Positions 10,501-18,600 of a stretch of DNA of 64,000 nucleotides are shown here, piece by piece. Position 1 is the stretch's first letter. Every line of letters begins with the position of its first letter. Where the stretch lies: positions 33,700-97,699 of the forward strand of contig NZ_MDFM01000019.1 in the NCBI RefSeq assembly GCF_002939985.1, given 5' to 3'. The notes below the pieces were generated by a model that was not told the DNA's origin, did no database searches, and saw nothing but the letters and a program-made list of their open reading frames with translations. The DNA comes from Xanthomonas hortorum pv. cynarae (GTDB taxonomy: Bacteria; Pseudomonadota; Gammaproteobacteria; Xanthomonadales; Xanthomonadaceae). The translations under genes and the position numbers were made by a program.

Positions 10501-10700
10501 ATGCCCATCGATTGATCCAGGCTGCTGCGAATGCCGGTGACGTTGACCGCATCGAGCGTGGTGGTGGTTTGCGCGCTGGATTGCGGCGGCGGCACTGGCG
10601 GCGCGGGAACGTCCTGCGCAAAGGCCGGATTGATGACCAACAGGCCACCGACGAAGGTAAACATGGCCTTGGAATTGAAATTGCTCAACGTACGACGCAT
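7542..10700 (-). CDS. TonB-dependent outer-membrane receptor (Xanthomonas/Caulobacter type)
   Basis: 1052 residues from the ATG at 10700 (GAGG nine bases upstream). A signal peptide ends at AFA-QD. A TonB-box-like DAVNVTG segment is followed by a plug domain (GIRSSLDQSM, then ISAEDIGKFPDTNLAESLQRITG). The long beta-barrel ends in YAF with the terminal aromatic residue needed for outer-membrane insertion. The plug wording is that of the large TonB receptor group found in Xanthomonas and Caulobacter. The substrate is not predictable, but the following SapC, cupin-like and halogenase genes point to an aromatic or glycosidic compound that is modified after uptake. Confidence 0.92.
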   Translation of the reverse strand: MRRTLSNFNSKAMFTFVGGLLVINPAFAQDVPAPPVPPPQSSAQTTTTLDAVNVTGIRSSLDQSMGIKRDAAGVVDAISAEDIGKFPDTNLAESLQRITGISIERRDGEGAQVTARGFGPQFNTVTLNGRLIPGADAFGAPGQTPIGGVDVGTRAFNFAQLASEAITGIEVYKTSRATAPSGGIGATINIQTDKPFNHEGVVANAGAKMVSDRSQPFGDSLTPEVSGIFSYTNPDKTFGIGLSGSYQKRHGGSVQATENTWNIQRWTGTDPALRPDAVVTNAPAIGQLYGMPNDLRYAFADFQRERTNGQAVVQFAPSDSLTLTLDYTYSSNEIREERGEQGIWLQRANSFTDLTFDTGQAVATPIYLRDVPNGAKDFGMEQQRNEQKYTLGSLGFNADWQVSDRFQLSFDAHNSKTKSMPNDPVTGGSATYFSFAGTNNCVNGPSCGGQWGQELSFNNSLPIGARTWYPTAADSLAGTNGVVNPDFTPAELGSQVLRIYYQSQVTEIKEGRMDGTFDFDDGRFQFGVSSANTTMNRLTSDTNSTLGDWSVANAGNEPGMQALLRPVSITGMFKDFNANGAAPNAWRGDADQLALWGGSQYGATTRYNPNYSADNQVEEKTRAAYVQLELKGDISGMTTNTRLGLRYERTDVESTSQVATPTALLWQANNDFQLLRSTELQPFSEKTSYNYILPNLDFSIDITDQLKGRASFGQTIARAPYNNLIAGPTPNTPSGSILINPSTRASGSSQSPTLDPLESDNLDLALEWYFADASYVSATFWNKRVSNFIGNTVSRESLYGLTDPTSGPDAQSALAFLQSGACAAQVGASGNDVAGACSANDTSLFAAMALLRNAAATGGLAAYNGSSAQSLALENAYDIVGNASDPLYQFDVSRPVNQNKANIHGWELGGQYFFDTTGFGIYANYTIVEGDVGFDNTVIDRDQFALLGLSDTANAMLMYEKYGWSARLAWNWRDEYLIAANQDGANRNPYYVEAYQQWDLSVSYSFSKQLSVGFEAINLTGEDVRWHGRSDKQMIRLIDQQPRYTLGVRYAF

Positions 10701-11384
10701 CGATCTATCCTCGGGTCTGGAGTCCAACACCCACGGCCGTAGTCGCAGAATGCGACGCGGCGACTGTCTGGCCACGCGCCTTGCACGGCACGCGACATAC
10801 CTTCCGTTGCAGAACGTCATCTGATCCACCGCATCGAACCAACGGCGGATCCCCCTGATGCCAACCGTGCGCGTGCCACGTCCATGACGGACGCAGCCTG
10901 CGACGATCTGTACAGCACGTGCGACTGCCTTCCCTACCCTTGGATATATTGCCGCCGCAGCCCCTGTGCGCCACGGCGTTCAATCGGCTGCTACCGCTCC
11001 ATCAAGCGTGATAGCGCTACCACGCGGCGCAGACTAGTCATGCGTGTCGGTGCTTGTCACCCTGCGTTGCAACAAACATGCGGTGACACATCCAGACACT
11101 CAACAACACGCGCGCTTGAGCCCGTACGGCATACGCAGACCTGCCGTGGCTGTAAGCGTTATCAGCAGCGACTGCAGTGATTGCGCTCTGGTATTGGCGC
11201 TTCACGCCGGGGCGATGATCGCCACAACGCCGCTGTCAGAAGTTGCGCAAATTGTTATTGCGATCGCACTACGCAAGCGCGGCACAACGGCACTGTTGAC
11301 GCTGCAAGGCGACACCATCGCGCAACCATGCGAGCACATCCGCTACAGCAATGCGCGGCTTCGATGGACATGCAAGCAGATACA
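10701..11384. other. Long intergenic region upstream of TonB receptor
   Basis: This 684-base gap holds the promoter region of the receptor on the minus strand. I find no convincing gene on either strand. A TGTAAGCGTTATCA element near 11151-11164 resembles half of a LacI-type operator, which would fit substrate induction, but it is one imperfect site only. Confidence 0.35.
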
Positions 11385-11423
11385 AAAAACGGCGCAATCG
11401 CTGAAATCGATTGCGCCGTTTTT
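11385..11423 (-). terminator. Rho-independent terminator (bidirectional) after M1 peptidase
   Basis: A perfect 16-base-pair stem (11385-11400 with 11408-11423) with a 7-base loop. The stem is flanked by A and T runs, so it can stop transcription in both directions. It lies about 70 bases past the M1 peptidase stop. Confidence 0.85.
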
Positions 11424-11495
11424 CGGTACGCATCTGTCGTGTGCTGCACATCGCTCATCCGCGCCATTGCAGCGCGGACGATTGCATCGGCGCCG

Positions 11496-13502
11496 CTAGC
11501 CGATCACGTCCAGCTGGTTGTCGCCCCGCTGTGCATCGGGCAACACGTGATCCGGATCCAGTCGCACATGCAGCACTTTCTGCGTGGTCGGCAGCGTCAG
11601 CGTGGGTGCGGTGTTCTGCAGCCAGGTTTCCACCGGCACGCGACGATCGAGGTGGCTGCCGTCGGCCAGATCCACGCGCACGGTGGCCGGCATCACCAGT
11701 TTCTGGCTGCTGCGCAGCGTGAGTTGCACGCCCTTGGCAGGATCGTGATCGACGTAATGCGCCGCGCTGATGCCCATATCCAGCTGCCAGTTGTTGAGAT
11801 ACCAACCGCGCCACCACCAGGCCAGATCTTCGCCGCTTTCGCTTTCCATCAACCGGAAGAAATCCGATGGCGTGGGATGTTTGTAGGCCCAGGTGGCGAT
11901 GTATTTGCGAAAGGCCGGATCGAAGCGTTCCGGCCCCAGGATCTGCTCGCGCAACAGCACCAACCCCAACGCGCCCTTGAAATAGGTCAAGGAATGGCGG
12001 TAGGTCTCGCTGGTGGAATCGGCGTTGTCCATCAGCGTCGGCGCGCTGGTGTCGGCCAGCAACGGCAGGATTTCGTCGACCGGGTTGCCACCCTTGGGCG
12101 CATATTCCGAATCGCGCTTGGGCGCGTATTCGCCCTTGTTGAAGGCATCCGATGCGTACACGTCGATAAAGGTATTGAAGCCTTCGTCCATGAAGGCGTG
12201 GCGGCGCTCGTTGGAACCGACGATCATCGGGAACCAGGTGTGGCCGATCTCGTGTGCGGTAATCCAGAACAACTCTTTGCCGCTGTCTTCGAAACCATCG
12301 AAAACGATGCCCGGATACTCCATGCCCGCGCCATAACCGCCCAGATTGATCGCGGCCGGCCACGGATACGGGTACCACTGCGAGAAATGTTCGATCGCGC
12401 CTTTGACGTATTCGGTGGAGCGGTTCCACTTGTCCGCGCCCATACCTTCCACTGGATAGACCGACATCGCCAGCGATTGTTTGCCGCCCGGCAACTTGAT
12501 GCGTGCAGCATCCCAGACGAATGCAGGCGATGCAGCAAACGCCACGTCACGGGTGTTGTCCATATGGAAGCGCCAGGTCTGGGTGCCCTTGCCCGTCGGC
12601 TTGGCCGCACGTGCAGTCACCTCGGCAGGCGTGCGGATCAGCACCGTGCGATCGCTGCCGCGGGCCTGCTCCAAACGTTGCTGCTCGGTGCGGCTGAGCA
12701 CCTCGGCCGGATTGGTCAGCGCGCCAGAGCCGGCGACCAGAAAGCCTTCCGGCACGGTCACCGCGTAGTCGAAGTTGCCGTATTCCAGATAGAACTCCGA
12801 GCCCAGATACGGCTGCGTGTCCCAGCCGCGCAGATCGTCATACACCGCCATGCGCGGATACCACTGCGCAATCTCGTAGATCTCGCCCTGCTTGCTGGCA
12901 CTGAACGCGGTACGCCCGCCCCAGGTACCGGGAATCGTGTAGCGGTAGCGGATATGCACGGTCAGCGCCTTGCCCTGCCCGGCCAGCGGCTGCGGCAGGT
13001 CCACGCGCAGACGGGTGTCGTCGACGACGAAGTGGGCCGGCTGGCGGCGCCCGCCATCGTCGATCTCGATGCTGGCGATCTGCATGCCGTCGGTGAACTG
13101 GGTGCGGCGCGATGGCCGGCTGGCGGCAGCGCGTGCATCGGCGCGGTAGATGTTCTGGTCCAGCTGCAGCCACAGCACGTCCAGCGTGTCCGGGCTGCGG
13201 TTGGTGTAGCGGATCGCCGCCTCGCCGGTGAGCGTGTGGGTCGCCGGGTCGATGCTGGCCTTCAGGTCGTAATCCGCACGGTTCTGCCAGAACAGCGGGC
13301 CGGGCACGCCGCTGCCGCTGCGGTAGGCGTTGGGTGCATCGGGCAGTTGCAGCGGCGCGAACAAGGCCAGCGGATCGAAAGGGCTGGCCGGTGCGGGTGC
13401 TGCGGTTGCGGAACTGGCTGGTGCGGGAGCGGCAAGTGCGGGCGCGGCAACGCACGCCAGTGACAGTGCAACGGTAAGCGATCGGCGCACGGTGGGGGTC
13501 AT
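11496..13502 (-). CDS. Exported M1-family metallopeptidase
   Basis: 668 residues from the ATG at 13502 (AGGA upstream). The N-terminal signal peptide (residues 1-25, ALA-A) is followed by an Ala/Pro linker. The zinc site is HEIGH at 417-421 with Glu440 downstream (NERRHAFMDEGFNTF). The exopeptidase motif is GAGMEYPG at 391-398, in the place of the usual GAMEN. The fold is that of M1 aminopeptidases, which remove N-terminal residues from peptides. With the signal peptide it probably acts in the periplasm and fits the peptide-scavenging theme of the window. A terminator follows at 11385. Confidence 0.85.
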   Translation of the reverse strand: MTPTVRRSLTVALSLACVAAPALAAPAPASSATAAPAPASPFDPLALFAPLQLPDAPNAYRSGSGVPGPLFWQNRADYDLKASIDPATHTLTGEAAIRYTNRSPDTLDVLWLQLDQNIYRADARAAASRPSRRTQFTDGMQIASIEIDDGGRRQPAHFVVDDTRLRVDLPQPLAGQGKALTVHIRYRYTIPGTWGGRTAFSASKQGEIYEIAQWYPRMAVYDDLRGWDTQPYLGSEFYLEYGNFDYAVTVPEGFLVAGSGALTNPAEVLSRTEQQRLEQARGSDRTVLIRTPAEVTARAAKPTGKGTQTWRFHMDNTRDVAFAASPAFVWDAARIKLPGGKQSLAMSVYPVEGMGADKWNRSTEYVKGAIEHFSQWYPYPWPAAINLGGYGAGMEYPGIVFDGFEDSGKELFWITAHEIGHTWFPMIVGSNERRHAFMDEGFNTFIDVYASDAFNKGEYAPKRDSEYAPKGGNPVDEILPLLADTSAPTLMDNADSTSETYRHSLTYFKGALGLVLLREQILGPERFDPAFRKYIATWAYKHPTPSDFFRLMESESGEDLAWWWRGWYLNNWQLDMGISAAHYVDHDPAKGVQLTLRSSQKLVMPATVRVDLADGSHLDRRVPVETWLQNTAPTLTLPTTQKVLHVRLDPDHVLPDAQRGDNQLDVIG

Positions 13503-13718
13503 GCGAAATCCTGCGGCGTGGGGGACTCCCATCCTACGGCGCGCCTCGCCGCGCGCGGGAATGCCATTGGTCCCGGATGGCGCTACACGATTCCGCGGCA
13601 GCAGCGCTCCGCTCGACGATCTGCGCGACGGCCATGCCGGTGATGCTGAGAGCGGCTACCAAAACTAACCCACGCCTGACTACCGCAGAGCGGCTGGTCT
13701 GTTGATTGGCTGCGGGGC

Positions 13719-13820
13719 CCTTGGCCGCCCACCATCGCGGGACACGCCGCAAGTACGTCCGTGTAGGCTCTTACGCGGCATCCATGCCGCGTAAGGTCCC
13801 GCGACGGTGGGCGGGCAAGG
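13719..13820 (+). repeat. Dispersed palindromic repeat, family A, copy 1
   Basis: A 102-base element with 15-base outer arms (ccttggccgcccacc against ggtgggcgggcaagg) and an inner hairpin centred on ttacgcggcatccatgccgcgtaa. It is nearly identical to the element at 43606-43707, and the similarity continues about 30 bases on both sides. A truncated copy lies at 63898-63953 and a diverged copy at 26251-26351. Confidence 0.9.
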
Positions 13821-13889
13821 ACCAGTCGGGATGGTCGGTATGCATGGCTTTGAGTAAAGCAGCCGGCAAACTCTCTGGTGCGGTGTCCT

Positions 13890-13966
13890 CGCCGATTGCG
13901 GGACCGTGTGGCGGCATGGATACCGCCACCGAGCCCCCAGGGACGGGTTCACGGCGTGTCCCGCGA
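13890..13966 (-). repeat. Dispersed palindromic repeat, family B, copy 1
   Basis: On the minus strand this reads cgggacacgccgtgaacccg, then a GGCTC block and a ggcggtatccatgccgcc hairpin, ending in acggtcccgc. It matches 26431-26505 with few changes, and shares with family A the order CGGGACACGCCG, CGTCC, AGGCTC/GGCTC, hairpin around atccat, GGTCC. Confidence 0.8.
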
Positions 13967-14095
13967 GCGGCGAGTGCGCCGCGCCCTCGATCCACGCAGC
14001 GTTTGACCTGGACTTCTGACGCCATCCACCAAGACGCGGCCGACAACACCAGACTCACCGCCAGGCGCCCGCTCGCGACGTTTTGTTAGCCACTC

Positions 14096-14542
14096 TTATT
14101 CCGCAATCAAGCTGCCCAGTCGCAAAGCCCCCTCACCGTCGTGGCCCAGGGTGTCGCCCGGATTGCTCAGCCGGCAGCGGCGCAGCGACAGACACCCGCA
14201 GCCGATGCAGTCGGTGAGCTGGTCGCGCAGCGCCTGTAGTTCGCTAATGCGCGCATCCAGTTGCCCGCGCCAGCGCGCCGACATGCGCGCCCACTCCGCA
14301 CGTGTTGGGGTGCGCTGCTCCGGCAACACCGAGAACGCCTCCAGCACCTGCTGCAAGGGCACGCCAAGCCGCTGCGCCACGCGGATCACCGCAATCCGCC
14401 GCAACACATCGCGCGCATAACGGCGTTGGTTGCCTGCGGTACGCAGGCTGCAGATCAAGCCCTTGCGCTCGTAGAAATGCAATGCCGACACCGCCACGCC
14501 ACTGCGCTTGGCCACTTCGCCCACGGACAACTCACGCTGCAT
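14096..14542 (-). CDS. soxR: Redox-sensing transcriptional activator SoxR (MerR family)
   Basis: 148 residues from the ATG at 14542. The N-terminal MerR helix-turn-helix begins with [21 protein letters not shown] dimerisation helix follows, then the [2Fe-2S] cluster loop with Cys112, Cys115, Cys117 and Cys123 (C-x2-C-x-C-x5-C), which distinguishes SoxR from other MerR proteins. Oxidation of the cluster by redox-cycling compounds switches on the target promoter. A perfect SoxR box lies just upstream, in the shared region with a divergent MFS transporter. No soxS is seen, as expected outside the enterics, where SoxR controls transporters directly. Confidence 0.95.
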   Translation of the reverse strand: MQRELSVGEVAKRSGVAVSALHFYERKGLICSLRTAGNQRRYARDVLRRIAVIRVAQRLGVPLQQVLEAFSVLPEQRTPTRAEWARMSARWRGQLDARISELQALRDQLTDCIGCGCLSLRRCRLSNPGDTLGHDGEGALRLGSLIAE

Positions 14543-14546
14543 TGCC

Positions 14547-14577
14547 TTGACCTCAACCTTGGTTGAGGCAGGATGCT
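14547..14577 (+). promoter_or_regulatory. SoxR box within an MFS-transporter promoter
   Basis: The palindrome cctcaaccttggttgagg (14551-14568) is the classical SoxR box. It lies between a -35-like TTGACC (14547-14552) and a -10-like GATGCT (14572-14577), with the over-long 19-base spacer seen in SoxR-activated promoters. This places the transcript start near 14584, reading toward the MFS gene. Confidence 0.85.
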
Positions 14578-14642
14578 GCGCGGCCATGACCGGTGCAAGT
14601 ACCGATGTCATGGCTGTGCTCACGCTCGTTCCTGGATCTTCG

Positions 14643-16025
14643 ATGCCCACCGACATGCCTACCGCAATCACCACGCCCGCCACGCCCCTGGGCGCCACGC
14701 AACCCACTTCCATTCTCGCCGCGCCGTATCGCGCCGCAACGCTGGGCATGGTCGCGCTGGTATCGCTCAATGCCTTCGAGTCGCTGGCGGTTGCCGCCGC
14801 CATGCCGACAGTGGCGCGCGAATTGAACGGGCTGCCGCTGTACGCGCTGGCCTTCGGCGGCACCTTGGCGACCAGCGTGGTCGGCATGACCGCCGCCGGG
14901 CGCTGGAGCGACCGGCGCGGCCCGGGCGGCGCGCTGGGTGTGGGACTGCTGTGCTTTGTGATCGGGCTGTTGATCGCCGGGTTGGCGCCAAGCATGCCGC
15001 TACTCATCGCAGGCCGCTTGCTGCAAGGCCTGGGCGCCGGCGCGTATTCGGTGGCGCTGTACGTCATCGTCGGGCGCCTGTATCCGGAAGCGTTGCGGCC
15101 GCGCGTGTTTGCCGCGTTTTCGGCCGGCTGGGTGGTGCCCTCGTTGATCGGGCCCGGCATCAGCGGGTTGATCGTGCAGCACGTCGGTTGGCGCTGGGTG
15201 TTTCTGTCGGTGCCGTTGCTGGCGATTCCGGCCGGGCTGATGTTGTGGCCGGCCATCCGCGGGCGCGCGTGGTCGGGCGAACCGTCCGCCGACTCCAACG
15301 CCGCGTTCGGCTGGGCGATCGGTGCGGCATTGGGCGTGCTCGGCGTGTATCTGGGCGGGCAGCTGCACGGCGTGCTGGCGTTGCTGGCGATGACGCCAGC
15401 GCTATTGCTCACGCTGTTCTGCGCCTGGCACCTGTTGCCGGGCGGCACGCTGCGGCTGGCGCGTGGCCTGCCCAGCGTAATCGCGCTGCGCGGCATTGCG
15501 GCGGCGGCCTTCTTCGGGTTCGAAGCGTTTCTGCCGTTGCTGCTGTCGCGCGAGCGTGGCCTCTCGCCGCTGCTGGCCGGCGTGGCGCTCAGCGTGGGTG
15601 CGCTGGGGTGGTTCAGCGGCTCGTGGTACCAGGGCCATAGCCGCGCCGGTTGGTCGCGCGCACGCCTGCTCAAGACCGGTGCGTTGTTGATGTCGCTGGG
15701 CATCGTGATCAGCGCGGGCGCGGTGTGGCCGCTCATTCCGGTGCCGGTGGCGATTGCCGGCTGGGCGCTGGCAGGCCTAGGCATGGGTCTGCTGTATCCG
15801 AGTCTGTCGGTGTTGACGTTGTCGTTGTCGCCACCGGCGCAACAAGGCGCGCACAGTTCGGCGCTGCAGTTGAGCGAAGCGATTGCGGTGGCCGGCATGC
15901 TGGCGCTGGCCGGCGCGTTGTTCGCCGCGCTGCTGGCTTCCGCGACGTTGGCCGCGTACCTGAGCGTGTTCGCGTTGGCGTGGCTGCTGGCGGTGGCGAG
16001 CTTTTTCGTGGCGCGGCGGGTGTGA
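14643..16025 (+). CDS. MFS transporter, SoxR-controlled
   Basis: About 460 residues from the ATG at 14643; an in-frame ATG at 14586 is also possible, but the inferred transcript start near 14584 makes it nearly leaderless. The protein has about 12-14 hydrophobic helices and the MFS loop 2-3 motif ([11 protein letters not shown]). It resembles drug-type major facilitator exporters of the inner membrane. The SoxR box in its promoter suggests export of redox-cycling toxins such as phenazines or quinones. The substrate is inferred from regulation only. Confidence 0.85.
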   Translation: MPTDMPTAITTPATPLGATQPTSILAAPYRAATLGMVALVSLNAFESLAVAAAMPTVARELNGLPLYALAFGGTLATSVVGMTAAGRWSDRRGPGGALGVGLLCFVIGLLIAGLAPSMPLLIAGRLLQGLGAGAYSVALYVIVGRLYPEALRPRVFAAFSAGWVVPSLIGPGISGLIVQHVGWRWVFLSVPLLAIPAGLMLWPAIRGRAWSGEPSADSNAAFGWAIGAALGVLGVYLGGQLHGVLALLAMTPALLLTLFCAWHLLPGGTLRLARGLPSVIALRGIAAAAFFGFEAFLPLLLSRERGLSPLLAGVALSVGALGWFSGSWYQGHSRAGWSRARLLKTGALLMSLGIVISAGAVWPLIPVPVAIAGWALAGLGMGLLYPSLSVLTLSLSPPAQQGAHSSALQLSEAIAVAGMLALAGALFAALLASATLAAYLSVFALAWLLAVASFFVARRV

Positions 16026-16399
16026 TGGTGTGCAACCGGCTTTGCCGATCCTGCCGGGATCGTTCAAATCTCGATTGGAAACCATCGCCGCGAGCGGCTG
16101 GTCATTTTTTCACCACCCATCTTGACAGCGTTGCAGGCCGGGGCCTGCGCTCACTTGTCCACAACCTTGTGCAACTTCCATCCACAGGGGGTGTGGAAAA
16201 CCTGCGCTGCTCGGCCTGCACTGAAGGGCTTGCGCGCAACCAAGGCGTATGTAAGGCGATGAAGAGCGTTCTCTGCGCTGTGCAGGGCGGAACCATTGCG
16301 CAGAGCGCAGCCACGTAACCGGCGAACCTCACCAACGGCCACCGCTGAGGCAATCGCAACACCGCCACCTTGCGGTGGCGATGCGCACTCACTACTGCA
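16026..16399. other. Intergenic region between convergent MFS and ATP-grasp genes
   Basis: The 374 bases hold no gene. A hairpin (16363-16380, 7-base-pair stem cgccacc/ggtggcg) lies 20 bases past the ATP-grasp stop and may be its weak terminator. Three near-consensus DnaA boxes cluster at about 16155-16200. Confidence 0.45.
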
Positions 16400-17566
16400 T
16401 CAATCCACGATCACGTGCGGTACGAAGCGCGAGGTGTCGCGGGTGATCGGGCCATCGTCGTCGCGCATGCCCAGCCCGGCGGGGCGATCGGCCACGACCC
16501 AACTGCCCACCAGCGCATGCCGCCCGTCGAACACCGGCAACGGATGGTACGCCTGCAGAATCGCCGGCCCGTCCACATACGGCCCATCGGTCTGCGCGGC
16601 ATCGCCCTGTGCGGTGACCAGAGAGATATTGGCACCCTCGCGCGAGAGCAGCGGCTTGCGCACCCAGCCTGCCGTCGGCGCTTCGCCGGCTTGCGCAAAG
16701 CGTGCAGGCAGCAGGTTGGGATGGCCTTGATGGCGCTCCCACAGCAGCGGCAGGATGCCCTTGTTGCTCAGCACCGATTTCCACGCCGGCTCGATCAGGC
16801 GCACACGGTTGGCAATCAATGCCGGTCCGAAGCGCTCTTCCATCATGAATTCCAGCGGGTAGAGCTTGAACAGCGCATGGATTACCCGGTCCTGCTCATC
16901 GGTGAACCAGCCATCGGCGCTCAGGCCGATATCTTCGATGGCCACTTCCTCGGTGCTGATGCCCACCTGGTGCGCGCAATCGCGCAGATACCGCACCGTG
17001 GCGCGATCCTCCAGCGAATCGCGTACCGCTGAAAAATGCATCTGCGGCCCGATCGCACCCTCCACCGCCAGCGCGCCCAGGGTTTCGCACAGCAGGTCCT
17101 GGATCAGGTTGTACTGGTCGGTGCCCTTGGGCAACGCACCGGCGGCGATCTGTTGCTCCAGCCACAACCACTGGAAATACGCCGATTCGTACAGCGAGGT
17201 CGGCGTGTCGTAATTGAGTTCGTACAGCTTGGCCGGGCCGTCGCCGGCATAGGCCAGATCCATGCGTCCATACAGATGAGGGTCGCGGTCTTTCCACGAA
17301 TTGGCGATCCAGTCCCAGTAGAACGGCGGGATCGCCAGCTGCGTCATCAGTTGTTCCGAGCCCACCACCTCGTCCACCAACTGCATCGCCATATCGTGCA
17401 GGTCCTGGGTGGGCGCCTCGATGTCGTCCTCGATCTGGCGCAGCGAGAACGCGTAATACGCGCTTTCGTCCCAATACGGTTCGCCGTCGATGGTGTGGAA
17501 ATGGAAGCCGAGCGACTCGGCCTGTTCGCGCCAATCGGCACGTTCTGCAATTGCGATCCGTTGCAT
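16400..17566 (-). CDS. Glutathionylspermidine-synthase-like ATP-grasp amidoligase (YgiC/YjfC family)
   Basis: 388 residues from the ATG at 17566, one base after the stop of the DUF1190 lipoprotein (TGACATG), so translation is coupled. Markers include GRMDLAYAGDGPAKLYELNYDTPTS in the N-terminal half and ATP-grasp segments such as KSVLSNKGILPLLW and VRKPLLSREGANI. It corresponds to the synthetase domain of glutathionylspermidine synthase without the amidase domain, as in E. coli YgiC and YjfC. Family knowledge says ATP-dependent amide bond formation; the true acceptor and donor are unknown. It is the last gene of the PspA cluster. Confidence 0.88.
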   Translation of the reverse strand: MQRIAIAERADWREQAESLGFHFHTIDGEPYWDESAYYAFSLRQIEDDIEAPTQDLHDMAMQLVDEVVGSEQLMTQLAIPPFYWDWIANSWKDRDPHLYGRMDLAYAGDGPAKLYELNYDTPTSLYESAYFQWLWLEQQIAAGALPKGTDQYNLIQDLLCETLGALAVEGAIGPQMHFSAVRDSLEDRATVRYLRDCAHQVGISTEEVAIEDIGLSADGWFTDEQDRVIHALFKLYPLEFMMEERFGPALIANRVRLIEPAWKSVLSNKGILPLLWERHQGHPNLLPARFAQAGEAPTAGWVRKPLLSREGANISLVTAQGDAAQTDGPYVDGPAILQAYHPLPVFDGRHALVGSWVVADRPAGLGMRDDDGPITRDTSRFVPHVIVD

Positions 17567-17567
17567 G

Positions 17568-18146
17568 TCAGCCGCCGTATCCGGAACTGCGCCCGCCGCT
17601 GCCGAACGAACTGCGCGCCGCCGCACTGGAGCCGAAACCCGAGCGCGACACTGTGATCGCACGCGACGGCATGTCGATGGCGCCGCTGCGCCCGCGCACG
17701 GTGCCGATACGGTTGCTGGCCAGATCGCCATTGGGTTTGTAGTAACCGCCGCTGCGGTAATCGCGATACAGCGGCATCGCGCCGCCGTAGCGGTAGCCGC
17801 CGCCACCGCTCATGTTGCCCAGCGCATAGCCCAGCAGAAACCCGCCCATCGGCGGAATCCAGCTGTGCTGGCCCTGGGTCTGCCCCGGCACCTCGGTGCA
17901 GCTGCCGAACTGCGCATCGCACTCGTAGCGCGAATTGAAGCGCGGCGCAGCCTGCTGATGCTTGGCCACCGCCTCGTCGTAGGCCTTGAGGCATTGCTGG
18001 ATGTCGGTCTGTTCCTGCTTGATCTGGTAGCAGTCGGAGGCCGACTGCAGCACCACACCTGTCTCTGGTTCAGAACCACAACCGGTGACGAGGGCGGCCG
18101 GCAAGGCGGCCATCAAGGTGAGCTTGAGATTGCGTGAGCGCTTCAT
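17568..18146 (-). CDS. DUF1190 lipoprotein (YgiB/YjfM family)
   Basis: 192 residues with a lipoprotein signal (lipobox LVTGC, Cys near 23). The mature N-terminal part has three spaced cysteines (SDCYQIKQEQ, IQQCLKAYDEA, YECDAQFGSC); the rest is Gly-, Ser- and Tyr-rich and ends in SSGYGG. This matches DUF1190/UPF0441 proteins YgiB and YjfM. It is coupled to the following ATP-grasp gene, the partner of this family in E. coli (ygiB-ygiC, yjfM-yjfC). One attractive inference is that its tail is the substrate of the ligase, but the sequence does not prove it. Confidence 0.85.
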   Translation of the reverse strand: MKRSRNLKLTLMAALPAALVTGCGSEPETGVVLQSASDCYQIKQEQTDIQQCLKAYDEAVAKHQQAAPRFNSRYECDAQFGSCTEVPGQTQGQHSWIPPMGGFLLGYALGNMSGGGGYRYGGAMPLYRDYRSGGYYKPNGDLASNRIGTVRGRSGAIDMPSRAITVSRSGFGSSAAARSSFGSGGRSSGYGG

Positions 18147-18158
18147 GCCTGTACTCCG

Positions 18159-18563
18159 TTACGGCGTGATCGCCGCAGCATTGATCAGCCCGACCGCGAT
18201 CGACACGCCGGCCGAAAAGATGCCCGCCGCAGCGACGTTGTCGGTGATCTGCCGCGAGATGCGCCCGGCCACCACGTTGGCCAGCAGATACGCCACGATC
18301 TGAATCCCGCAGGCGACCGCGCCCCAGATCAGCGCATCGACCAGGCTCACCGAATGAGTGATGGCCGAATGCAGCGGCAATGCCACACCGATGAAGTTGC
18401 CGGCCAGCGCGGTGGCCGCAGCCACGTTGCCCTGCCGCAGCAAGGTGAAGTCCTTGTGCGGGGTGACCAGGGTCACCAGCACCACCGCGACGATCAACAC
18501 GCCCAGACCGGTGCCGAAATAGGAGAGAAACGCGAGAAAACTCTGCAGGTTGATCGGGTTCAT
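18159..18563 (-). CDS. DUF350 inner-membrane protein (YjfL family)
   Basis: 134 residues with four predicted membrane helices and small-residue-rich repeats (GNFIGVALPLHSAI, GIFSAGVSIAVGLINAA), the DUF350 pattern. I start it at the ATG at 18563 (MNPINLQSFL); the longer upstream frame lacks protein character. It lies 12 bases before the DUF1190 gene and 37 bases after the DUF2491 gene, in the E. coli order yjfK-yjfL-yjfM. The molecular function of DUF350 is unknown. Confidence 0.85.
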   Translation of the reverse strand: MNPINLQSFLAFLSYFGTGLGVLIVAVVLVTLVTPHKDFTLLRQGNVAAATALAGNFIGVALPLHSAITHSVSLVDALIWGAVACGIQIVAYLLANVVAGRISRQITDNVAAAGIFSAGVSIAVGLINAAAITP

Positions 18564-18600
18564 GACAGGACCAAGGTAAGTGGAAGACGAGCGCGCACGC

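Larger units (their letters stand above)
13503..14095. other. Repeat-bearing intergenic region
   Basis: Between the M1 peptidase start and the soxR stop the region is largely made of two palindromic repeat copies (see 13719-13820 and 13890-13966). A short open stretch on the minus strand (about 13680 to 13534) has a hydrophobic run (LVLVAALSITGMAVA) followed by a polar tail. It lacks a good start outside the repeat, so I do not call it a gene. Confidence 0.5.

Noticed and set aside
7131..10742. Very long open frame (about 1200 codons) on the plus strand opposite the TonB receptor
   Set aside because: It mirrors the receptor gene codon for codon, begins and ends without gene signals, and its protein is His/Gly/Ala-rich without domains. 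The minus-strand frame has a signal peptide, plug and barrel.
11181..13463. Long plus-strand open frame opposite the M1 peptidase
   Set aside because: Antisense shadow in a GC-rich genome; the minus-strand frame has the HEIGH zinc motif and a signal peptide.
13534..13752. Small minus-strand frame with a hydrophobic stretch
   Set aside because: Its start lies in a repeat, no ribosome site is seen and the tail has no pattern; chance is more likely.
13719..13966. CRISPR-like repeats
   Set aside because: The units are palindromic, singly placed and without regularly spaced spacers or cas genes.
14543..15898. Extension of the soxR frame by about 450 codons upstream
   Set aside because: It would run through the divergent MFS gene and the SoxR box; SoxR length and the box position fix the start at 14542.
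16155..16200. Replication origin
   Set aside because: Only degenerate DnaA boxes, no AT-rich unwinding region, and no dnaA/dnaN/gyrB nearby.
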